From NCBI RefSeq assembly GCF_030678915.1, contig NZ_JAUUTZ010000003.1, forward strand, positions 62,001-126,000: a stretch of 64,000 nucleotides of DNA. Direction: 5' to 3'. Source of the stretch: Paracoccus wurundjeri. Lineage in GTDB: Bacteria > Pseudomonadota > Alphaproteobacteria > Rhodobacterales > Rhodobacteraceae. Position numbers and translations under genes: made by a program. Shown in pieces: positions 16,827-23,590 of the stretch; the first letter of the stretch is position 1, and each line of letters opens with the position of its first letter. The notes below the pieces were generated by a model. That model had not been told where the DNA came from. It did not search any database and saw nothing but the letters and a program-made list of their open reading frames with translations.

Positions 16827-17492
16827 ATGACTCAGGGTTCCGCTTCCCCTGCGCCCGCGCCCAAGGCTCCGGCGTCATCCCGGCGGGGCCTGTTTCTTGG
16901 CGTCGCCGCCGCGATTGTCGTGGCGGCGGGGATCGCTGCTGACACGACAATCGTGCAGATCGGGTCCGAGGCTGACGCGCGGCAGCAGGCATTCTCGCCC
17001 GATACCTATGGCGAGGAAGAATTTCCCCGCATACAGGAGTTCGTGACCGGCAAGGCCGTCGACGCGGCAACTCTGGCCGAGGAACTGGAGCGGGACAAGG
17101 ATGCCGCGGTCGAACAATACGGCACCCCCGCCTCGACCGGTGCGATCCTGCCGGTAACCGTCAGCGGTGTGGTGGGCGAGGGGAAATCCGGCGTCTATAC
17201 GTTGGCCGTTGACGGTCTGTCCGAAGACATCACCGTCCGTGTCCAGACCGGCCCTGCGATCAATGGCACCGATCTGCGCGACGCGCCCGGCGATATCGAA
17301 TTCGGTCAGTTCAAGAACCAGATCCAGTATCAGGATGCCGGCGCGGCCATCAATCGCGCGATGAAGGCCGCCGTTCTGGACGGTATCGACAGCGCGGCAC
17401 TGGATGGCAAGACCATTCAGGTGACCGGGGTCTTCCGGCTGATCAATCCCAAGAACTGGATGATCACCCCTGTTTCGCTGGAGGTGCAATGA
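16827..17492 (+). CDS. DUF2291-family envelope protein of the erythritol transporter locus
   Basis: 221 residues from ATG 16827; a longer frame from 16692 gives an unlikely Arg-rich leader. A single N-terminal membrane segment (FLGVAAAIVVAAGIAADTTI, about residues 26-45) acts as an anchor or uncleaved signal, with the rest periplasmic. The body matches the DUF2291 family, which is repeatedly found beside sugar ABC transporters and sometimes predicted to be a lipoprotein; I see no lipobox Cys. It overlaps the ATPase gene as ATGA (17489-17492), so it is co-translated with the transporter. Its role in transport is not established. Confidence 0.78.
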   Translation: MTQGSASPAPAPKAPASSRRGLFLGVAAAIVVAAGIAADTTIVQIGSEADARQQAFSPDTYGEEEFPRIQEFVTGKAVDAATLAEELERDKDAAVEQYGTPASTGAILPVTVSGVVGEGKSGVYTLAVDGLSEDITVRVQTGPAINGTDLRDAPGDIEFGQFKNQIQYQDAGAAINRAMKAAVLDGIDSAALDGKTIQVTGVFRLINPKNWMITPVSLEVQ

Positions 17493-19033
17493 GTCCCCGG
17501 ACCTCTGTTCCCGATGCGACGCCGGAGCCGGGCCATGTCGTGCTTGCGGCCAGAAATGTCGCCAAGTCCTATGGCAATGTCCACGCGCTGAAGGGTGTCA
17601 ATTTCGATATCCATCAAGGTCAGGTCACGACTTTGTTCGGCGAAAACGGGGCGGGTAAATCCACGCTAATGAAGGTTCTTTCGGGCGTGATTCAGCCGAC
17701 CTCCGGCGAGATTATCCTTGACGGTCGGCCGGTGGTGTTCGGCAATGCCGCCGAGGCGCGGGACCACGGAATCTCGATCATCCATCAGGAATTGTCTCTC
17801 GCGCCCAATCTGTCGGTGCGCGACAATATCTTCATGGGCCGTGAGTTGCACGGCACCACAGGAGTCGATTTCGCCGAAGAGGAGCGCCAGACCCGCAAGC
17901 TGATGGAGGAACTCGAAGAGAATATCGACCCGCTGACCCCGGTCGAGGACCTGCGCCTTGGCCAGCAGCAGATCGTCGAGATTGCCCGCGCCCTTTCGGT
18001 CAACAGCCGTATCCTGATCATGGACGAGCCGACCTCTGCGCTTTCGGCTAGCGAGGTCGAGGTGCTGTTCAAGGTCATCCGCGATCTGACGGCGCGGGGG
18101 GTCTCTATCGTTTATATCTCGCATCATCTGGAAGAAGCGCTGACCATTACCGATCATGCGGTTGTCCTGCGCGACGGAAACATGACCGCCTATGCACCCC
18201 GCGCCGAGATCGATCTGGAATGGATCGTGCGCAATATGGTTGGCGAGAATTACGATCTGGGTTCCCCTCCGAACGGGTACGAGATGGGCGGGGTCGCTCT
18301 GTCGATCCGCAATCTGTCGGTTCCCGACGCGTCGGGCGTCGATCTTGTACGCGATCTGTCGCTGGATGTCCGCGCGGGGGAAATTGTCTGTGTCTATGGC
18401 CTGATGGGCGCCGGCCGGACCGAATTGCTGGAGGCTGCCGCCGGGAGGTTGGCGAAAACCGGCGGCGAGATCGTTCTGGAAGGCCGCGAGGTTTCGCATC
18501 TTTCCATCGGGGAACGTATCGCCCGCGGTCTTGCGCTTGTGCCCGAAGACCGCCAGCGCGACGGGCTTGTCCAGACCATGAGCGTGGGGCAGAACCTGTC
18601 CCTGGCCTCGATCCGCAACTTCACCAGGGGCCTGTTCACGCAGCACCGCGCCGAGAAGAAGCTGATCCAGGATTCGATCCGCGAAGTTACCGTCAAGACC
18701 GATGGCGGCGATGCGTCTATCGGTTCGCTTTCCGGCGGCAACCAGCAGAAGGTGGTGATCGGCAAGATTTTGGCGACCAAACCCCGCGTCATCATGCTGG
18801 ACGAGCCGTCGCGCGGCATCGATATCGGTGCCAAGGCCGAGGTGTTCAGGCTGCTGGCCGAAGGCGCGAAACAGGGGCTGGCGGTGCTGTATTCTACCTC
18901 GGAGGTGGGTGAATGCCTGTCCATTGCCCATCGGATCATCGTCATGCACAAGGGCCGGATCTCGGCTGTCTTCGATTCCAACGCATCCAAAGAACAGATC
19001 ATGGCCGCTTCGGGCGAAGCCGAGGCCGCATGA
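17489..19033 (+). CDS. eryE: Sugar ABC transporter ATPase, EryE-like
   Basis: 514 residues with two fused ABC domains, as in ribose/xylose-type importers. The first has GENGAGKSTLMK (Walker A), LRLGQQQIVEIARAL (a degenerate signature) and ILIMDEPTSALS (Walker B). The second has a degenerate P-loop GLMGAGRTELLE, a good signature LSGGNQQKVVIGKIL and IMLDEPSRGID. Such asymmetry is normal in this group. It powers uptake through the adjacent permease. The eryE name follows the rhizobial erythritol transporter eryEFG and rests on context. Confidence 0.88.
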   Translation: MSPRTSVPDATPEPGHVVLAARNVAKSYGNVHALKGVNFDIHQGQVTTLFGENGAGKSTLMKVLSGVIQPTSGEIILDGRPVVFGNAAEARDHGISIIHQELSLAPNLSVRDNIFMGRELHGTTGVDFAEEERQTRKLMEELEENIDPLTPVEDLRLGQQQIVEIARALSVNSRILIMDEPTSALSASEVEVLFKVIRDLTARGVSIVYISHHLEEALTITDHAVVLRDGNMTAYAPRAEIDLEWIVRNMVGENYDLGSPPNGYEMGGVALSIRNLSVPDASGVDLVRDLSLDVRAGEIVCVYGLMGAGRTELLEAAAGRLAKTGGEIVLEGREVSHLSIGERIARGLALVPEDRQRDGLVQTMSVGQNLSLASIRNFTRGLFTQHRAEKKLIQDSIREVTVKTDGGDASIGSLSGGNQQKVVIGKILATKPRVIMLDEPSRGIDIGAKAEVFRLLAEGAKQGLAVLYSTSEVGECLSIAHRIIVMHKGRISAVFDSNASKEQIMAASGEAEAA

Positions 19034-19059
19034 GCGTCGAGAGCAAGAGGGAAGACCCC

Positions 19060-20103
19060 ATGTCTGACACGACCAACACCCAAACGGCAAAGCGTTCGAC
19101 TGGCGGTTTCGATATCGCCCGCCTGTTGCTGGAGGGACGGGCGTTCTTTGCCCTGATCGTGATCATCGCGGTGTTTTCCTATATGTCGCCGAACTATTTC
19201 ACGACCAGCAATTTCCTGATCATGTCCAGCCATGTGGCGATTTACGGGTTGCTGGCCATCGGCATGCTGCTGGTGATCCTGAATGGCGGGATCGATCTGT
19301 CGGTGGGGTCGATCCTTGCGCTTGCCGGGGTCAGTGCGGGCGCGATGATGCAGGGGATCGAATTGCAGGCGCTTGGCGTGATCCTGTACCCGCCGGTCTG
19401 GGCGGTGGTTGTGCTGACATGCGTGCTGGGTGCGTTTGTCGGGGCGGTGAACGGTGTGCTGATCTCGATCTTCAAGGTGCCCGCATTCGTCGCGACGCTT
19501 GGCGTGATGTATGTCGCCCGAGGCGTGGCGCTGCTGATGACCAACGGGCTGACCTATAACAATCTGGCGGGCAAGGCCGAATTCGGGAATACCGGGTTCA
19601 ACTGGCTGGGTTTCAGTCGCATCGCCGGGATTCCGATCTCTGTTCTGGTGCTGGCAGCGGCAGCGATCATTGCCGGGTTGATGTTGTCGCGCTCGGCCTT
19701 CGGACGCTGGCTTTACGCCTCGGGCGGCAATGAACGCGCGGCGGAATTGTCGGGCGTGCCCACCCGCAGGGTGAAGATCGCCGTCTATACGCTGTCGGGT
19801 ATCCTGTCGGCTATCGCGGGGCTGGTTCTGGCATCGCAATTGACCTCGGCCGGACCGACCGCCGGGCAGACCTATGAACTGACGGCGATTGCCGCTGTCG
19901 TGATCGGTGGTGCGGCCCTGACGGGCGGACGCGGCACGGTGCGGGGCACCATGCTGGGGGCTTTCGTGATCGGCTTTCTGTCGGACGGTCTGGTGATCAT
20001 CGGCGTCTCGTCCTACTGGCAGACGGTTTTCACCGGCGCCGTGATCGTGCTGGCCGTGTTGATGAACTCGCTGCAATACGGGCGTGGCGGCCGCAAGGTC
20101 TGA
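19060..20103 (+). CDS. eryF: Sugar ABC transporter permease, EryF-like
   Basis: 347 residues from ATG 19060, preceded by GAGGGAAG; ATG 19030, which overlaps the ATPase stop as ATGA, would add ten residues and cannot be excluded. Eight to ten hydrophobic helices are evident. The inner-membrane permease signature of the BPD_transp_2 family is visible as GIDLSVGSILALAG near residue 80 and TAIAAVVIGGAALTGGRG near residue 265. It forms the channel with the upstream ATPase and the downstream binding protein. A stable hairpin separates it from the binding-protein gene. Confidence 0.88.
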   Translation: MSDTTNTQTAKRSTGGFDIARLLLEGRAFFALIVIIAVFSYMSPNYFTTSNFLIMSSHVAIYGLLAIGMLLVILNGGIDLSVGSILALAGVSAGAMMQGIELQALGVILYPPVWAVVVLTCVLGAFVGAVNGVLISIFKVPAFVATLGVMYVARGVALLMTNGLTYNNLAGKAEFGNTGFNWLGFSRIAGIPISVLVLAAAAIIAGLMLSRSAFGRWLYASGGNERAAELSGVPTRRVKIAVYTLSGILSAIAGLVLASQLTSAGPTAGQTYELTAIAAVVIGGAALTGGRGTVRGTMLGAFVIGFLSDGLVIIGVSSYWQTVFTGAVIVLAVLMNSLQYGRGGRKV

Positions 20104-20122
20104 CCCGCCGGACGAAAAACCG

Positions 20123-20144
20123 CCCGGCCCGAACGGGGGCCGGG
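20123..20144 (+). terminator. Intercistronic GC hairpin before the binding-protein gene
   Basis: Perfect 8-bp arms CCCGGCCC and GGGCCGGG (20123-20130, 20137-20144) enclose a 6-base loop. No U-run follows, so it is probably a processing or stabilising hairpin rather than a full terminator. Such elements often raise the binding-protein message above that of the permease. Confidence 0.5.
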
Positions 20145-20193
20145 TGTCATCCCTGCCAGACGCGGCAGACAACTAACCCGAAGGGAGAGAGAC

Positions 20194-21141
20194 ATGACCA
20201 AGATGACGCGCCGCCTGTTACTGGCCGCCGCCGCAAGCCTGCCGTTGATGGCCGGTTCGGCATGGGCCGAAGGGCTGATAACGATCATCGTCAACGATCC
20301 GGCGAACCCCTATTGGTTCACCGAAGGCGAGGTTGCCAAGGCGACCGCCGAGGAACTGGGCTACACGGCGAATGTCGCGGCCCACAAGGGCGATACCAAT
20401 ACCGAAAGCACCCTGATCGACACCGCGATCACCAACAAGTCGGTGGCGATCATTCTGGATCCGGCCAATGCGGACGGCTCGATCGGGGCGGTCAGGAAGG
20501 CCGTGGATGCCGGTATCCCGGTTCTGACCGTGAATGCCGAGATCAATGAAAGTGATCTGGCCAAGGCGCAGCTTGTCTCGAACAACGCGCAAGGCGCGGC
20601 GCTTGGCGCTCAGGCATGGGTCGAGGCCGTGGGCGACAGCGGCAAATATGTCGAATTGTTCGGCGCTCCGCCCGACAATAATGCCGCCACCCGCTCGAAC
20701 GGGTTCGAGACGGTGCTGAGCCAGTATCCCGATCTTGAAGAGGTCGATGAAGAAGTCGCCAACTGGGATCGCACGCAGGGTTATCAGAAAATGCAATCCA
20801 TGCTGCAGGCCAATCCCGATATCATCGGCGTGATCTCGGGCAATGACGAGATGGCACTGGGCGCGATTGCCGCCCTGAAGGAAGCGGGTAAGCTGGAACA
20901 GGTGAAGGTCGGCGGTTTCGACGGTTCACCCGATGCTGTCGAGGCGGTGAAGGCCGGTGAGTTGCAGTATACGGTCCTTCAGCCGGTCGCGGTATTTGCC
21001 GATGAGGCGGTACGGCAGGCCGATAATTTCATCAAGACGGGTGAAACCGGCGCGGATGCGGAAAAGCAGCTTTTCGACTGTATCCTGATCACCAAGGATA
21101 ACGTGGATCAGATGACTTCGCCTTTCGTGCTGGAACAGTAA
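20194..21141 (+). CDS. eryG: Periplasmic sugar-binding protein, EryG-like
   Basis: 315 residues with a clear Sec signal peptide (MTKMTRRLLLAAAASLPLMA then GSAWA and cleavage near residue 25). The mature part is a type-1 periplasmic binding fold of the ribose-binding group: IVNDPANPYWFTEGEVAKAT, IILDPANADGSIGAVRKAV and VISGNDEMALGAIAALKEAG. It delivers substrate to the ABC permease upstream. The substrate is inferred as erythritol or a related polyol from the divergent eryABCD. The ribosome site GAAGGGAGAGAG is strong, and a terminator follows the stop. Confidence 0.88.
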   Translation: MTKMTRRLLLAAAASLPLMAGSAWAEGLITIIVNDPANPYWFTEGEVAKATAEELGYTANVAAHKGDTNTESTLIDTAITNKSVAIILDPANADGSIGAVRKAVDAGIPVLTVNAEINESDLAKAQLVSNNAQGAALGAQAWVEAVGDSGKYVELFGAPPDNNAATRSNGFETVLSQYPDLEEVDEEVANWDRTQGYQKMQSMLQANPDIIGVISGNDEMALGAIAALKEAGKLEQVKVGGFDGSPDAVEAVKAGELQYTVLQPVAVFADEAVRQADNFIKTGETGADAEKQLFDCILITKDNVDQMTSPFVLEQ

Positions 21142-21149
21142 GATCGGAC

Positions 21150-21170
21150 GGGGCGCGATTTTCGCGCCCC
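21150..21170 (+). terminator. Rho-independent terminator of the transporter operon
   Basis: A perfect 9-bp stem GGGGCGCGA / TCGCGCCCC (21150-21158 and 21162-21170) with a 3-base loop is followed by TTTCATT. It lies 9 bases after the binding-protein stop and separates the transporter from the DeoR gene. Confidence 0.8.
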
Positions 21171-21234
21171 TTTCATTCCCGCCGGGTGGCATATCGCCTA
21201 TCGGCCCGCCCGACCTTCGGGGCAGGAGAACCGC

Positions 21235-22095
21235 ATGACCGACAGTCAGGAGCCTATCGAAAGCCTTGTTTCGGGCGATCTACCCAGCGACAGCCGTCAG
21301 GCCCGCCAGATCGCCCGCCGTCAGATGATCGCAGAAGCGGTGATGGCCGAGGGAACGATGCGGATCGAGGACTTGACAGAGCGTTTCGGTATCAGCCTGA
21401 TGACAGCGCACAGGGATCTGGACGAGCTGGCAAGCCGCGGATTGTTGCGCAAGTCCCGGGGGGTCGTCTCGGCGGCGCCGACGCGGGTGGTAGAGGCAAG
21501 CGGCGTTTATCGCGATACAAGGCAGGCCGCGGAAAAGGCGTCGATCGCAGCTTTGGCCGCCCGCATCATCGAGCCGGGGCAGGCGGTATTCTTCGACGAT
21601 TCGACTACGGTAGCCCGGATGGTGCCGCATCTGGCGGATAAGGTTCCGCTGACCGCGATTACCAATTCTGTCGGACTGGTGAATGAGCTTGTCGAGATTC
21701 GCGACCTGACATTGCTGGGGCTGGGCGGCCAGTATCACAATTGGTGCAACGCATTCATGGGGCCCGCGACAATCGCCGAGATTCGCCGGCTTCGCGCCGA
21801 TCTGGTGTTTCTGTCCATGTCCGCGATCATTGACGGAATGGTTTTCCATCAAAGCCCCGATATGCTGGAGACCAAACGCGCGATGTTCAATAGTGCCGCA
21901 CGGCGTGTTCTTCTGGCCGATCACACGAAATTCGAGCGCCGCGCCCTTTATGCGATGGAGCCGCTTGAGCGCTTCGACATCATCATCGTAGACGATGGAA
22001 CCCCGCCGTCACTGATCGAGCGGATGAAGAAACAGGGGATCGAGGTTCGGGTGGCGAAAGTTGAACTTGCCGGCGGCCAGAAGGTTTCCGGCTGA
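21235..22095 (+). CDS. DeoR-family transcriptional regulator
   Basis: 286 residues. The N-terminal winged helix is RIEDLTERFGISLMTAHRDL (residues 43-62), preceded by an unusual 25-residue acidic/polar extension. The DeoR sugar-phosphate sensor domain follows with FFDDSTTVARMVPHLAD and LADHTKFERRALY. It lies just after the transporter terminator and has its own ribosome site. In some rhizobial ery loci a DeoR-type gene, eryR, sits before tpiB-rpiB, so this could be its counterpart. The isomerase genes that would accompany it are absent from the window. Confidence 0.85.
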   Translation: MTDSQEPIESLVSGDLPSDSRQARQIARRQMIAEAVMAEGTMRIEDLTERFGISLMTAHRDLDELASRGLLRKSRGVVSAAPTRVVEASGVYRDTRQAAEKASIAALAARIIEPGQAVFFDDSTTVARMVPHLADKVPLTAITNSVGLVNELVEIRDLTLLGLGGQYHNWCNAFMGPATIAEIRRLRADLVFLSMSAIIDGMVFHQSPDMLETKRAMFNSAARRVLLADHTKFERRALYAMEPLERFDIIIVDDGTPPSLIERMKKQGIEVRVAKVELAGGQKVSG

Positions 22096-22124
22096 ACCGG
22101 GCATGCTTCCGGCCGTGGCCCGGT

Positions 22125-23246
22125 TCAGATGTCCCACCATCCCAACCGTTTGAGCTTGTCGCGAATCGCCTTTTCCTTCGGCGGAAGATCGGCCCGGTTG
22201 AATTTGCCGCGGATCTTGTCGCGTCCCTTGCCCTGAAAGATCAGTTTGCGGGCGGCGTCCCAGTTCTTGACGTGTTTCTTGATCTTGTTCGGCGCGACAA
22301 CCTTTTCCAGCGTTTCGACCACCTTGTCGGATTCGCGGGCGTAAAGTAGTGGCAGATTGCGGTAATGGCAGGTGACATCTCCATCCAGCCCGGCGATCCC
22401 GGCATCCGGCCGTCCGCCTCCGAAGGAATGAATGACCAAAGGCAATACGATCTGATCCAGCCAGGGATCCAGGCTTTGACAGGCAAGCTCATCCTGTGGG
22501 TCGTCGCGGATGGCCATTGCCCAGTTCAGGAAACGCCGCCCGAATTCATCGGGATCCGGGCCAAAGAACCAGCCGGCATTGAAATAAAGGTAACGCTCCC
22601 AATGTTCGTCCGGTTGGCGCAGATCCAGCGTGCTGGCGAAATCAAGGCCAAAGCGATCATAGAGCGATTTCCAGATCTCATTGTAGCCGGGGCCGTAAAG
22701 GGGCGGGATCGGCCATGTCCCCTCGCGCCGCATCGAGGCGGAAGGGCGGTCGAAATCGAATGTCATACCGTCAAGCGGGCCGGTCACAAGCGTGTCGGTG
22801 TCGAAGAAAATGAATGGTTCCCCGGCGGGCAGGACCTGCAACGCCTCGATCTTGTTGCCATAGGGATAGGACGCCCCGAAATGCTGCGCGGTGAAGGGCT
22901 GGATTTCCGCGCCCAGCCAGATAAGGGCCTCGCGAATCTCGGGCTGAATCGCAGTATCGTGATCCTTCCACGCGCCTTCCGGCAAAGGCTCGGCCACGAT
23001 AAAGGTTCCCTTGTAGCCCGGAGAACTGTTCCGCAGGCTGGCCGCGAAGATCAGCGCTTCGTATTGCAGCCGCCCGTTCTGGGCGACGATCAGCAGATTC
23101 GCGGGCTTTGCCGGGGTCTTGCTGATCCTGGGCTTCGGCGCTGCGGGCGTTGTCTTGCGGGAGGCCGTGGATTTCCTTGGCGAACTGGATTTTCCTGTTG
23201 CTCTGGTTTTTTTCTGAACAGCTTTCGGACTGTCTGACTTGGCCAT
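22125..23246 (-). CDS. Glycosyltransferase-like protein with a histone H1-like N-terminal tail
   Basis: 373 residues, family not recognised by name. The first 48 residues are rich in Lys, Ser, Thr, Pro and Ala (PRKSTASRKTTPAAPKPR is representative), like histone H1 tails or AlgP-type proteins. A folded domain starts at NLLIVAQNGRLQYEALIF (residue 50). Residues 145-155 (FIFFDTDTLVT) carry a DTD motif typical of the metal/nucleotide-sugar site of GT-A glycosyltransferases. RYLYFNAGWFFGPDP and the C-terminal basic stretch KIKKHVKNWD fit the GT8-like pattern. No signal peptide or membrane helix is seen. The acceptor is unknown. It is divergent from ileS and convergent with the DeoR gene. Confidence 0.6.
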   Translation of the reverse strand: MAKSDSPKAVQKKTRATGKSSSPRKSTASRKTTPAAPKPRISKTPAKPANLLIVAQNGRLQYEALIFAASLRNSSPGYKGTFIVAEPLPEGAWKDHDTAIQPEIREALIWLGAEIQPFTAQHFGASYPYGNKIEALQVLPAGEPFIFFDTDTLVTGPLDGMTFDFDRPSASMRREGTWPIPPLYGPGYNEIWKSLYDRFGLDFASTLDLRQPDEHWERYLYFNAGWFFGPDPDEFGRRFLNWAMAIRDDPQDELACQSLDPWLDQIVLPLVIHSFGGGRPDAGIAGLDGDVTCHYRNLPLLYARESDKVVETLEKVVAPNKIKKHVKNWDAARKLIFQGKGRDKIRGKFNRADLPPKEKAIRDKLKRLGWWDI

Positions 23247-23590
23247 TTGAAAATCCTTTATAACGATAAGACCGTTTGATTAGAAATCACTGCCCGGAAA
23301 CTAACGCAGCCGGCGGGTCAGTTAAAGATCGCATTGAATCGGATTGTTCACATTGCGCTGTGATCCGCGGAACCGGCTGCCGTGTTTGCCCGATCCGTTA
23401 TCGAATGCCGGAAGTTTGATCATTGGGCAGGTTGGATACTTGCAGCCCGTTCGCCGCCTTTCTATAGAAGGCGGCATGGATTTTCTGGTGTTCGGCCCTC
23501 GAATTACTTGCCCGGTGGTGTGATTTTTCGCGCCGCCGGGTCCGATGATGCCTGACAAGCCCCCCGAATGCCCGAAGTAAGGAACGCCAG
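23247..23590. promoter_or_regulatory. 344-base divergent region between the glycosyltransferase-like gene and ileS
   Basis: No gene is seen. The main structure is a near-perfect palindrome, arms 23453-23460 (GCCGCCTT) and 23468-23475 (AAGGCGGC), around TCTATAG, 116 bases before the ileS start. It could be a leader hairpin of ileS or a terminator-like element; the downstream ATGGATTTTC is a poor U-tract. T-box leaders are not expected in this group, and none is seen. Confidence 0.45.

Noticed and set aside
18394..20172. A 592-codon antisense frame across the ABC ATPase and permease genes
   Set aside because: It spans two real genes and their junction, with His/Arg/Gln-rich composition typical of shadow frames.
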